64,000 nt of DNA from contig OZ237772.1 of the NCBI GenBank assembly GCA_965178125.1, forward strand, positions 310,001-374,000, given 5' to 3'. The notes under the pieces are model-generated. The model saw nothing but the letters and a program-made list of their open reading frames with translations. It was not told where the DNA came from and made no database searches. Within the stretch, counting starts at the first letter, position 1; every line of letters starts with the position of its first letter. Made by a program: the position numbers and the translations under genes. This DNA is from Bilabrum cf. latius (lineage: Eukaryota > Bigyra: Bicosoecida > Bigyra > Bicosoecida). Shown here one piece after another: positions 13,817-25,874 of the stretch.

Positions 13817-16043
13817 TCAGCAGCAGCAGCAGCAGCAGGGCAGCGGAGGCACCAAGCAGCGCGCGCTTCCCCGCGCCCGCCCGGGGATCATCGTCCTGGG
13901 AGCGCAGGCCGACTGTGTGACGAGTGCGGCGGGTGTGGGCTCCTGCAGCAGCGCGGCCTCGGGGATCGCCACGTGGGCGGAGGGTCTCCGGGCCCTGGGT
14001 GTTCCGCTATTGCGCGGCGCCGGGGAGGATTCCGGTTCGTAGGACCGCAGTGAGAACACCCAGCGTGCCCCTCGGTCTCTTCTAGCGGTTGCAACCACCG
14101 GCGGCGCCGCTGGTTCCGCAGGGATGGGGGCGTGGGCCGGGCAGCTGTCCCCCAAGCTCTCTCGAAAGATCGAGATGGCGGTGATGCTCGGCGGCGTGGG
14201 GGTGGGCGGCGCTGGTCCGATGCTCGGCGAGGACATCTCTTCTGGATTGGACCTCGAGGGGGAGGGGTATGGCGGGGATGCAGCGCACGGTAGTGCAGCG
14301 GGCGCCAGCCAATGGTTTGGGGGCGTGATGCACGTGCACACTGCGCTGCCGTGCGATGCACCCTGGCTGCCGGAGGGTGTGGCGCGGGCGTGCGAGCTCT
14401 TGGATTTCCTGGCGCTCGCCGCCGGACTGCCCCTCAAGATGCACCGCACTGCGGTGCCTGTGGGCGGCATGGACAGCGAGGCAGGGCCCGGCACGGACGC
14501 CAGCTTCCGCCACCCGCACGTTGGCTTCGCTCTCCGGCGTGTGCCTGCCTTTACACTGGGATTCGAACCTGGGACTGCGTCCTTGGGAATCATCCGTAAT
14601 GTGACGAGTGCCTCAGCCGCCCTCGACTCGGGGTCAGGTGGGCTGGCCATGGGCTCAGGCGTCGAACCTGGCCAGGCTGGCATGCTGCATTGGAGACATC
14701 GGGTCCATCCACGTGGACTTGGACGCGATGCAGAGGATGCAGGAGATAGAAGCATTCCCGGCAGCTCGAACTCGATTGAAGATGACTCCTCTGCGGAACT
14801 GAGGCGCGGCGCCGTGGCAGCCGGGGACCAAGACGAGGCTTGGGGCATCCTCAAGGCGGAGCAGGCCAACCGGATGCACTATTCTCAGGCATAGCAGGTG
14901 CGCGGCGCCACGGATGTTCCGCTGGGGAACAGCGGCTAGTACCTGAGAGAGGCGCGGCAGATGCGAGTGGCCACACGCAAGTCACGGCCGCTGGCCCCCC
15001 TAATCGGCGCCGCGCAAATGGTTCCGCACCCCACCAGCCTCCTAGATTCCTGGGCCCTCCCCGCCCCCTAGCCACCGGCCCCTTTCGGACAACGTGCAGT
15101 CGACGGCTGCGAGCCGCCTCCGGAGGGTCGGGTGCACGACCCGGCGGCCCGGACCTTTGCCCTCGCCCGTTTCTCCCTAGCACTGACCCAGGCACTGCTT
15201 TGGGACGACGGAGAGCCGCTGCCCTGGGAACGTGCATTGCACTGTGGTGCGGCTAGGGGTGATCGTACTGGTGGCAGTGCGCTGCAGTCGTGGCTCTGGA
15301 GCACCGAGAGAGGTGGCAATAGTGCCGGTGTTCAGGGTCGCGGTGACTTGAACCTGCCCTTGGGGCACCCCTGGGGGTATGTCCCCGGGGTGGGGCTGAT
15401 GGCGGGCAGGTGGACGCCGGAGGTAAATACGACAGGCTTTGATGCTAGCGGCAATGGATCGTCGGCCGCAGGCGCGGTGAGGGGTGGTCAAAGTGGCAGC
15501 GTTGCCTGGATGCCACGAGCCTCAGATGGCGCAGTTGCCAACATGGACGCAAGCAGGACGCTCAACCTGACGAACCTCGCGGGCTGGCACCGAACGTTCC
15601 GCAGGTTCCCCAGGGATCCGGCGCTGCTGTCCGGGGAGCACCATCCGCTCATCCGATCCCTGTTCCGGGTTGCGACGAACTGCAGCGACGACGCGCGGGT
15701 GCGTCGGGTGGCCGTCGGGTCGGGCGTCTCTGCCCTGCACCCGGCTTTCCGAAATGCGTTCAAGTGGGACACCTTCACCTCCCCCGGGCTGCTGCCTACT
15801 CGAGGCGCCACCCGGGAGGAAGCGGCAGGCGTGCTAGGGAGGGCGGTTGCAACCGTTGAGGAGAGCCGAAGCATGGCCGCGGAGCTGGGCCTGGCAGTGG
15901 GGGCGGCGGCATGGGTGGGGGCTGTAGCTCTGCTGCTGACGGCTCTCGTCGTGCCCACGGGAGCGAGAGAGGCGGGTGCGGCCTGGGTGGATGAAGCTGT
16001 CACTGCTTTGCTAGCCCCGCCGAGGGCAAGCAAGTCTATTTGA
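11847..16043 (+). CDS. NCLN: Nicalin, ER membrane translocon-associated subunit, expanded
   Basis: One frame of 1398 residues runs from ATG to TGA and crosses seven UAGs (12162, 12186, 13623, 14040, 14892, 14937, 15069). An N-terminal signal peptide (residues 1-24) is followed by segments that match nicalin in order: VLVVRVSCLGD...KGMLVLLPPKAAW and VPVPVFFALEE (~350-430), PGIIVLGAQADC with SSAASGIATWAEGLRAL (~678-712), FALRRVPAFTL (~893), then a C-terminal membrane helix (~1345-1372). In animals nicalin, with TMEM147 and NOMO, forms the BOS complex of the multipass translocon. The fold is a dead aminopeptidase: the region aligned with human AHYDAFG reads GAQADC. Human nicalin has about 563 residues; the excess here is low-complexity insertion, including a polyGln tract. 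Assignment by eye, but several blocks agree. Confidence 0.8.
13781..13838 (+). repeat. CAG trinucleotide tract encoding polyGln
   Basis: Near-perfect CAG repeats (interrupted by CAA CAT) lie in the nicalin frame and encode a polyglutamine run inside a low-complexity insert. Confidence 0.95.
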
Positions 16044-16330
16044 GTCTAAACCTTTGGGCAATCCAAGAGGAATGTTCATGTCGTGGTTTAGCAAGACGTT
16101 TCGCAATTCAACTACAATCCCGAATTGGTACGTTACCTAAACTTAGATCTATCCAAAATGGATTATTTAAGGTTATAAGCAAAACATGCATCCGTATGGA
16201 TTAAATAAACTCAGTTGGATTTTGTCCCAAAATCCATCCCTAAGCGGCCGGTTAGCTAACTTGACCACGATGAGGGAGCAAACGGATCCTTCCGTGCTAC
16301 CCTCACGTATCCCTCCACCGATCTGATGGA
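16044..16330. other. AT-richer intergenic region between convergent genes
   Basis: 287 bp between the 3' ends of nicalin (+) and the RCC1-like gene (-). The sequence is AT-rich compared with the coding DNA around it and contains TTATTTAA and AAATAAA-like stretches that could serve 3'-end formation. No gene is seen. Confidence 0.6.
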
Positions 16331-18409
16331 TCAGGCCTCATGAATGGCCAAATGAGCTACGTTCGTTCCCCGTTGTCTCGTGTGGTCGCCCTCCCTTCCG
16401 CCATCGCCATCTGTAGACACCTCCAACAGCTCAATGTCGGTTGCTGCTCCTACTCGAGCGGCAGCCGCTGAGGGTGCACCCCTAGCTGCAGCACCGCTGG
16501 CTCCTCCGGTTTGGTCTCCGGCTGTTGCTGTCCCCAAGATTGGGTTGATCTGCATGGACCCACCATCCCCGCCCAAGGGAACCCCGCCTCGCCTTGACGC
16601 AGACAAGATCACACGCGAGCCGATGCCGCCGCGGAAGCACCCAGCGTAGTTCATCGCGAAGCCAGCACCCACCATAGCCAGAGCCGTGATGCTCACAGAT
16701 AGCGCGATCACAGATGCCTGATTCAGCCCATTCCCGGCACCGTCAGAGCTCGGGTTGCCACCGGGGCTGCCTGGTGACGGGCTCGGATCTGCCTTTCCAC
16801 CCTCGTCATCGTCTGCTGTGCCCACGTTGCCGGGGCTGGCAACCGGGGATTGCTCTGGTTCGGGTTCGTTGGAAGGAAGTGGCGGATCCCCGATGGCAAC
16901 ACCTAGGTATCTAGTAGAGGCCACGGCGATCACTTTGGTTCGAATGTCCGGCTGTACAGAATCATCGCTACACATCTGTCTCGCTGGTGTGCTGTCCCCA
17001 AAAATGGCCATGCCTTTGTCGCGCAACGCTGCCCAGAAGCACCACTCTCCTATAGGTCCCATTGCAACCGTATTCTGCCACATGCGAAGCCAGCTCCCGC
17101 CAGAAAGTGACATTGTCTGCGTGAACACTTCACCTTTATCGGTCAGAGCTGCAACGCCGCCCGAGCCCACGACCTGATTCACGCGGGCAGGAACAATCAC
17201 TGGGTTGCCAATGTAGCTCCCGGGGAAGAGTATAAGCGCGCGCCCGTCAGCTTTGAACGCTGCAAACTTCTCGTTGGTGGATTCCACGCGAACGATCCCT
17301 GACCGCAGGAATGTGTCGTACTTGCCTGCAAGCAACTGTACAACGGTAGGTTGGTTGTCGTACAAAAAAATGACCCGACCGGTGCTGGTAACGACGACCA
17401 CGCAAGTCGATTGCTCCGGAGCAAACGGCGCGATCTGCCTCACGCCGGATGCCAGCTCTGGTCCGTACCTGCTGGCCTCTTGCTGGATGGGGCCCCACGC
17501 GATAACTTGCCCCGTGCTTGTGCGGGCCGCGCCCTGCCTCGGGATGATGTCCACTACGTCAGTAAGAGGAGGAGGGCTCGAGAGGTAGCCCCACACGACG
17601 GCAGTGCCGTCTTGCTTGATGACAGCACCGCTGTTGATCGAGAGCTCGACAACTTTGGCAACGCCGCTCGTCAGCTGGCTGAAAGGAGCCGACACCTGGC
17701 TGCCGCTCGCAACGATGACAAGCTGACCGTTGCTCTTCATGGCGTATACCTATCCGGATGGCGACACTCCAATGCTGTTGACGCCGTTCTGCAGCTCGTC
17801 TTGTACTTGTGTTGAATTGATGCTGGATCCCCACGACACGAACCTGCCGTCCGATCGGAGTGCGGCAAAGCCGTTCTGTTCAAATTTCCCGACATTGTTA
17901 GATCTTACATCCACCACACCACTCTATAATAAGTCCCATACGTAGCGGGTATCAGTAGCAGAACTCGCTTCGAAGCGATCGTTGGAAGACTGCGAGCCCC
18001 AAGTTACCACTTGTCCATTATCCTTGATTGCTACGAAGCTGTTCAAGCCAGCCACGAGTCCCACTGTCCCAGACTGAAGGAATTTGGATGCTCCAGTCCA
18101 GGAGGCGTGGAACGCCGCAACAGTACCAAGGCCAAGGTCTGAAGCTGGCGGCTCGAGTATTCCCGACACAACGCTACCATTCTCTAGCCTGGCCGCATAT
18201 GCAACTCCTACTACTTGAACTGCACACACTGTAGACGGGCTCAGATCTCGAGGAACGAGCAGGTGCGATCTAGTCCAAATCGCAGATAGCGACTGCGCCT
18301 CGCCGGTTTGGGACGACCACGCTTCTTGCGGGGCCGGAGACGAAAAAGGCCATGTAGGGCAGGTCGCAGCTGCAACAGCAATCAAACTCGCTGAAAGCAA
18401 AGCATGCAT
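16331..18409 (-). CDS. Secreted RCC1-like beta-propeller protein with C-terminal membrane anchor
   Basis: One frame of 692 residues starts with a signal peptide (MHALLSASLIAVAAATCP) and ends in TGA. It contains at least eight short blades of the RCC1/BNR type, each with Gly-x-hydrophobic-Trp-Gly: GQVVTWGS, GRFVSWGS, GTAVVWGY, GQVIAWGP, then GRVIFL, GRALILF, GEVFTQ and KGMAIFGD. A Pro/Ser/Gly-rich acidic stalk follows, then one membrane helix (ASVIALSVSITALAMVGAGF) and a ~95-residue cytoplasmic tail. UAGs at 17924 and 17750 fall inside the propeller; the second gives SPSG-UAG-VYAMKSNGQL, where Gln restores the usual G-Q-V-Y pattern. Topology suggests a cell-surface or vacuolar propeller; ligand unknown. 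It lies 184 bp from the 3' end of paralog A on the same strand. Confidence 0.8.
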
Positions 18410-18593
18410 TATTAACTGTTATCTTTCTCGGTTCGTAGTGACTAAATAGACGAAAGAAAGCAAGTTGCAAATGTGCACGCAACTTGTTCGGCGGCGTGCC
18501 CCAACCCATCCAATTAGATCTAGTCTAGCCAAGTATCGGCACACGCCCGACCAGCCATAGCGTCACACACATGCACCATCACCATCGCTTTTA

Positions 18594-21500
18594 TCACCTG
18601 CACATCCTCAGAATCCCCACGGCGCACAGCACCGCTAGAGCCGCAAGCCCGGGCACACACCCCGCCGCCGCGCGGTCCTGCAGCAGAAGCACCTGGGGCA
18701 GCTCCACGTAATCGCCCACACCGTAGATAGCATCGAGGGAACAACCGTCCCAGGGGCACAAACCCAGGGAGCACAGCAAGCCCCACACAATCGCTAGCAG
18801 GACCAGGACACCCTCCAGCCAGAAAAACACAGCACCCTCCTTGGAGCCGAGCACCACCCGATCATCCAGCCCAGGATCCGTGCCTCGGGTGAGACCAGCG
18901 GTGTGACGAGTGGAATGGTTCAGGCTGCCCTCACCTGATAGTTTCCTTCTTGCCCATTGAGGTACCATCCCTTTGCTGCTGCTGCTGCTGCTGTTGCTGT
19001 TGCTGCTGTTGCTGCCGGGCAGACAGTCGTTGGCGTGCAGCTCCACCCCGCTCCCCCTGTGCAGGTGCAGTCCATCTTGCCTGTGCGCGCCCTGCAGCCC
19101 CTCCCCCTCCCCCTCCTCGTCCCCAGCGCTGCTGCCGTCGCTGTCGCTTCTTGAGCCGAACGACGGCATGCTCAGGTCGGGCGGACCCACGCGACGAACG
19201 TTCCTTTCGCGGCGGCTGCTCCTATGCCCACTTTGAACGCCATTGCTGCCCGCTTCTTTACCGTGTTCCCTGGAATGGACCCCCACCTGCCCCCGGAGCG
19301 GGTCCTCATACCGCGCCAGAAGACCTACCCTCAGGTCCTGCCCGCTGTCATGCATACCAGCCCCCTCCGCCCCAGGGAACAAATCCGCACACCTGACCAG
19401 CAGCACGTCCTGCAGCTCCCACTGAAACCCCGCCAGAATGGCACCCAGCGCCCTCACGCTCCCGGACTGGTACCTCGTTGCTCGCCTCCGCGCAGATTCG
19501 AGGGCCCTCTATGGCGCAGACCATCCTAGACATCCTCCTGTCCTGCCGTGCTCTAGTGCTGCTCCCGCGGCGAGGATGTCTTCATTGCCAGCAGCACCAC
19601 CCCCCAACGCGTCAGAGGGAGCGTGCGTCCCCGCGATGTCCCCGTGCACCCGTGTCTCCTTCTTCCTGCCGCCAGCACCAGCCGAATCCTTGTGGTCCCC
19701 GTGCACCCCACGGTGCCACTGCACCAAAAGCCCAGCCCCCGCAGCACCGGACAGGGATCCCGACTTGGACCCGGAATCAGATCCGTGGATGGAGTCCATG
19801 GACTGGTTCAGATTCAGGCCGGCGCGACTACCCGCCGACTCGCCCGTCTCCAGCTCGATCCCCGATGCGTCGTGCACGCGAGACCACCCTCCTGTGCCGC
19901 CGCTGCTGCTGCTGCGGCTCACAGGACCGTCCCTGCCACCTGTGCCAAATCCACCCCCACCCTCGAAGGATGCCCCGCTGCCGCTGCGGGTTGCATTGGA
20001 TCCGGCATCGGAATCGGAGCGGTAGAGCTGGGAAGATGCCCCGCCCTAACTCTGCGTCCGGTGGTCGGAGACCGAGTCCTAGCCGCTGGAGGCACGGCTC
20101 AGGGTGGTCCGCTCGTTGGAATGTGAGGAAGTCGATGCTGAAGCGGTGGAGGACGGAGGCGGAACGAGGCCGTTGGAGCTGCTGCGGCTGCCGCTCGTAC
20201 TCCTGCGGGAATGACCGATGCGGCCGCACCTGTCTAGATCTAGTGCGCGCCTGCCGCTGGTTGCATGCCGCCTCTAGCCCGCGGCTGCAGATGGCGACCC
20301 GCGCTGGCTGACGTCAGCGATCGGATCACTGCCGACGAGCAGCGCCGCCACGTCGGCGTCCATGGTTTCCTCCAAATCCCGCTGCGTTCTCGTCAGCTCT
20401 CCGGGCTCATCTGCAGCGCAATGCATTTGGTTCCCGGCCCCTCCCTGCCCCGGCGCATCAACGGGGTATGTGCGGGCGGATCCGGAGCTAGAACCTGCGG
20501 TGCTGCTGTCACCATCCTCACTGTTTCCATCGTCCAGCTGTTCTCTGTCGGTACTGCCCATCCTCTCCTCGCCAGCGGCCGTGCTGTCCTCACTGTTGGG
20601 TGGCCCCGCGGCGCCTAGCCCCTCCGACTCAGTGACTGGCAAGTCGCCCACCGTGCTGGATTCCGTCTCGCTCGTGAATTCGCTCTGCCCGAGACCCGAC
20701 GGATCACTCTTCCCCCGATAGCCTTTGCCGTCCTTGCGGCGGCGACGGGTCCCGATCCCCGCCCCTGCACCGCGCTTGTGCTCGTGCTCAGTGTGAACCC
20801 CCTCGCTCTCAATGGCCGGCATGTGGCGGAGCCTGCCCACCCGAGAAGCGTGCGACAGGTACGGCGAGCTGCGTATGACGCGCCGCTGGATGACGTCACT
20901 GGATCCTCTGGGTCGGGTGGATCCGGAATCGACTGTTGCTCCACCACTGCTCCCGTTGCCGCTGCTGTGAATCCGCACGATCCCGATGGACCTGCGCATC
21001 GAGTCGCGCGCCGACGTGGAGGCACGGGACCCGGGTGACGCGTGCACTCGGCTCCTGCCAGCACTGGCGGTTGTGGCTGCAGTTGCGAAAGGCGCGCTGG
21101 TCTAGCCACTTGCTTGCTGGGTCGCCTGCGGCTGCACCGATGCGTGACCACTGCACCCGTTCAGGCCACCATCCGGATGAGCCGCAGGCAGAGCGAAGTC
21201 AGAGAGGCTGCCGGCTCCTGCGTGCTGACTCTGACCCTCGTTCAACGGAGAGACGAGCCGGCCCGGCGATGCACTTGTCACGTTGACTTCGCTCGCTGCA
21301 CCCTCTAGGTCGGAATGCATTGCATGTCTGGTCTCTTGACCAGGTCCTGCCCCGCTGCCGCTGCCGCTTCGTTCCCGGTGGTGACTCTAGGGGCGCGCGC
21401 CGTGCAGCCGCCCCATGTCGGTTCCATCTGCCGAGCCTGTGACGGCAAGCTGCAGACTCTGGGACGGGATACGACGGAACCTGTCGCGCTGTTGCTAGCT

Positions 21501-24500
21501 CTCTGCAAGCTAGCTCAAGATATCGCTATCACCGTTGATGCTGCTGCTTCCAGCTGTGCAATCCTGTCTGTGGCCCGGCATGTTCCCTCCTCCTGCTTCT
21601 CCTTCTCCTTCTCCACCTCCTTCTCCTCCTTCTCCTCTCTCTGCAGTTGCGCCTTCACCGGTCGCTTGCACACCCTGCGACAGGGCACTCCCGGTCGCAA
21701 CCTGCTGCTCGCCCTCACCCTAGGAGTTGGTGAGCGTGCCAGTGATGGATGTAGCAGGCAGAAACCCGACGCCCAGCATACCCTGCTTCACCGCCTCGTC
21801 CGAGCTGACCCGCGTGACGAGTGACGCAGCATACCCATTGGGCTAGCTCCGGGACACGTACAGACCCAGCCGCACGAGCGCTGTGACGATGAAGAGGAAC
21901 AGAAGGCTGCTTCCCGGCACATCCAGCCTCGCCTTCATCATGGCCATGCCACTCAGGAGCAGCACGAGCTGGCCGCAGGCGAGCGAGGCATGCACCATCA
22001 CCATGATACGTGCTGGAGTCAGGCAGGCTACCTCGCAACCTGCCCGGACAGCCACCACGATTGATGTCAGCAGCACAACTACACTTGCAAGCAAAGCGGA
22101 TAGCACGTTGAGCCCATTCCAGTAGGCCTTTGCGGAACCGCCACAGCCGCTAATGCTCTCAAACGCGGGAAGGCAAGGCAGGTACACATCAATGCGCACA
22201 CTTTCCGGATCGACCGCAAGCAGCCACACGCCTGCACGAGCCATGCCCATCTGCGGCCTTGTGACGAGTGCGTGTTGCAACCGCTGGGCCTGCGTGCCTG
22301 CCATGAATACCCTCTGGCTGCACGGCGTCGTGAAGTCGGGCGGGGCCGGAGTTGACTCGCACGCGGCCTGCTGTTGGGGGATGTACAAGTCAACGGACAT
22401 GCGCACCGTCAGCTGGGTGCACCACCCGAACGGTGCTAGAGCGCCGCTGCAATTAGGTCGCTGAACCGGTGCACTCCACTGCGGGTCAGACGTGTGAATC
22501 GTCCAGTCGGGCGCGGCGTGCGGAACCATGCCCAGCAGGTCCTTCATGTCCACTTCGATGTCATCTTCGATCCACTCAACCTGGGACCGGGAGGGGCTCG
22601 GGTAGTCTAGTCCTGGGGGCATCCCGGGACGAATCGGCAGAGCAGCGGGCCAGGCATTGCGATCGAAAACTATGTCAAAGCGAACGCGTGCAGTAGACAA
22701 AGGCAACCGCTGCGCCCATCGAGACGATCGAGACCACGACCGGTGCCACACATTGTCGTCGTCAGGCATGCATACCATATGCGGACTAGGCAAAGCCATA
22801 GAGCTGCCATCTAGCGCAGTGCCATAGTCATACACTGGGCGACCAATGCCATCCACCACCGGGTGCACAGACCCCAGAGCAGGCACCTGCGCCAGCCGAT
22901 CGTTCCCGTACAGCCTCTCGTCCTGCACCAGACCAGGATATCCAAGCCAGTACGAGTACCAGTGACGCGCCTGGCTCGCCACCAGAGCCCACCCATCTCG
23001 TGATGCACCCGCTGCCCCTGCCCCAATGCCAGCTGCAGCCAGCCCCGCATCCCGCTCGAGACCCACATCCACCGCGATGTGGCTGGGATCGTCGCACATA
23101 GCCAGGCAGTAGGGGCGCTCCTGGAAGTACCCTTGCGGGGCAGTGCGGGCGCATGCCCACCGTCCTCTGCTGATGGGAGGCAGGGTGGCATTAGGAGATG
23201 GGGGCAGCATACGGTGCGGGACGGGCCCTCGGTATACGGCGTATGGGCCAACCAGGGAGCCGATCGGCATTGCTGCTGCGGCTGCCTACTCCTGCCCCTA
23301 GGGTTCTAGGGCATTATTTCTCTAAGGCATGGTATCGCCGTGTCGTAGGCGACCCATTGACTGTACACCACCGCGCAATGCACTCTCCGAGCTGTTCCAT
23401 CGTCCCCGTACCGCAGGCTGATAGTCCCCGTTGTAAATGTACGACTCCTTGACCGAGCCTAGCACGAACCCGGCCCCGTTCTAAACGAGGGGCATGTCAA
23501 CCGGCACCAAATCCGTGGAGTAATTTCTTCTGTCCAGGTCGTATCCGAGCGCGCAGCCTACCATGCCAGTAGGAAACAGCTGCATAATACGGTCATGCAC
23601 ATGCCGGCCCACAGCGCGCCTGTACTTGATGCTGCCTGGATCAGTCACGTTGCCCACGTCTGGCCTGCATGACCTGGATGCGATGCACGATGTGTCATCC
23701 AAGAACACTTCCTGCGCTGTGGTGGCAAACTGTCCCGGAACATCTAATTCTCCGCACTTGAGGGCGCCATAGGAGCGTGCCCACGATGCTGTCTAGTTCC
23801 CGTTCCGGCTGCCCGGCACGCCCTTCACCCTGGTGGAAGGAACGTTCGTCACCAGGACCACCACGTGCGCCCGGTTGACCCTCCACGCGTAGTCGATCGC
23901 GTCCCCCTGCAGCAGAGCATTCTTCTTGACCGGCAGCACGGCAACGGTGCCGGGGGGCCAAACGGTCGTGACGGTCTAGCTCCACACGGCTGTCCTGGCG
24001 GCAGCCACAAGGGTCCCTCGCTAGTCCCCCATCTAGGTACGCATCTAGCACGTAGACACCGTGTGGGACCACCCAGTGGTGGGGTCGCGACCCCTGGGGG
24101 AGGTGCTCAGGGGGACATACCCGGAGGCATCCGCGGGGTCCATTGGGTCGGTGGGGGGGCACAGGGTCCTGTCCTCATTTGATTCCGAGTCAAACATATC
24201 CGGCTCTAGGTCCGTTGGGAAGCCCGCGCTGTGTGGGTGCTGCCTGCTCCAATTCCGAAATGTGGTGGGCCAGTGCACCGTCTGCCGGCACGTGTCGTTG
24301 AGGGGGATGGGCTCGTCCATGGGGGTGCAGTCCGGCCTATAGATGCGACGGGGGCAGTCAACCATGCCCATGTGCATGCAAAACTGCTACGGCTGATTGG
24401 TCGCAAGGTGATCGAGCACCATCTGCTACCCGTAGTGCCTATCTTCGAAGCCTGGCGCAATCACGTGAGTTCGGGAGAGCGTGGTGCCTCTGGGCACGCG

Positions 24501-25213
24501 CTCTGGTGCCCCTTGTCGGCTGTACACCTGCATGGTGTTCCCTAAAATGCTTGAACCTGCATACGGTGGCTGCATCACGAGTGTCCAGGCTTCCACGGTG
24601 TAGGGCTCGGCGGAGCGCACGGGCGGAGCGAGCGAGGGCCAGCCCGGTCGCTGGCGGATACCGAATGGAGGTAACTGTCGGCTCGCAGTTCCTGCCAGGA
24701 ACGGATAGCTAGCAGTGGCTGCTTGTATATTATGATTAAATTTAGCTGCTTCTTGTGCAGACACCTGGGGTCCAGCCAACCATGTGCTGGGCCCCGGAAG
24801 GAGCGGCCAACCGTTCGTGGGATCTCCTGGAAAAGGAGCCTACACAAGGTTACAATCTTTGGCACTGCCAAGGGTCACCGATAGTTCAGCGAATTGACTC
24901 TGCAATATTCGGTGCTGGCGGGCTGAATCGTTGCCACCCACGCCAAGCTGGGCCGGATGCGGGAGCAAAAACCATGAAGCTGCGGTGTATTCGCGACGAC
25001 AAGTCAGTACAATGCATTTGCTCCATGGAGCGGGCAGCATCGAAGGATATATGATATTATCTCACCATTGCACACGGTATTGTGCCGAGTACCAGCGGCG
25101 CTGCCACCCAGCAGCACCGCAGATTGTGGTCTCGACAACAGCATTTCGGAAAACGTGTCAGCAGCCGACAGACCACCCGACGCAACAAATAGCAGAATTA
25201 ACCTGGTACACAT
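18594..25213 (-). CDS. Giant multi-span membrane protein, paralog A of an undescribed family
   Basis: Two exons: 25213-25066 (148 nt, signal peptide MCTRLILLFVASGGLSAADT) and 24979-18594, with an 86-nt phase-1 GT-AG intron. The product is 2177 residues and ends in TGA. Exon 2 is one unbroken frame if TAG is sense. Blocks in order: SWFLLP (~50), EPYTVE (~176), CPRRIYRPDCTPMDEPIPL (~257), VWPPGTVAVLPV (~388), FLDDTSCIASRSCRPDV (~480), GPYAVYRGPVPHR (~630), RHWYSYWLGYPGL, then LQHALVTR...GVWLLAVDPESV before three membrane helices (~1000-1090). A very long Gly/Ser/Asp/Glu-rich tail follows, and two hydrophobic segments end the protein with AIVWGLLCSLGLCP. The ectodomain has conserved Cys and NxS/T sites. 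No known family is recognised. Tail length is what makes A longer than B, C and D. Confidence 0.85.
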
Positions 25214-25874
25214 GATTTAACTTCACAGTGGTGGCATCATGTCAACTGGACGATATATGTACCTCTTGTCTGCCAATCACCAGGTGCGTACTTGCGACCA
25301 AATTGTGCCGATTCAGCTCGCAATCATCACATCATGCCGTTTCATGCGGCTGCTTTAGTTCTACCACCTGAGTAGAAGTAGAATCTAGAGATTAATATTT
25401 TCGGGTTGCATACTTCATTTCTTACACGATTGTGAATTGCATTTTTAAAAACATAATTTCTTTCCCTATGTGCAGACCTCAAGGAGGTGAAGGGACGGAG
25501 GTCGCTGCCCGTGGCAGGCCTCCAGGATGCGGACTAGATTAGCACGACAGGAAATGATCCGGTCGGTCGGTACGGCCTTTACCTCCATGGCCCAATTGAG
25601 ACACGATTGGGGAAGCGGTTGCATCGGACTGGTGGCGTCTGGCACTCAAAGGTCATCATGAAATCTCCTGCGCAGCAGATGGTGCCCATGGCTCGGCTTA
25701 ACTATGAAACTCTATATGCCGAGCCCATGGAGCTGTCGTCTTGCCAGTGTTGGAGACCGGCAAAGGGGGCAGCATGCGGTGTGGGACGAGCCCTCCAATC
25801 GGAACACAAGCGGATCAAGTGCACACCAGTTGGCTTTACAATGGATATGGTCCTATTTCCATTATTATTTGAAG
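25214..25874. other. Spacer between paralogs A and B, no gene seen
   Basis: 661 bp, AT-richer, with poly-T/A runs around 25430-25460. It should contain the promoter of A and the 3' end of B. I see no ORF with coding character and no structured RNA. Confidence 0.6.
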
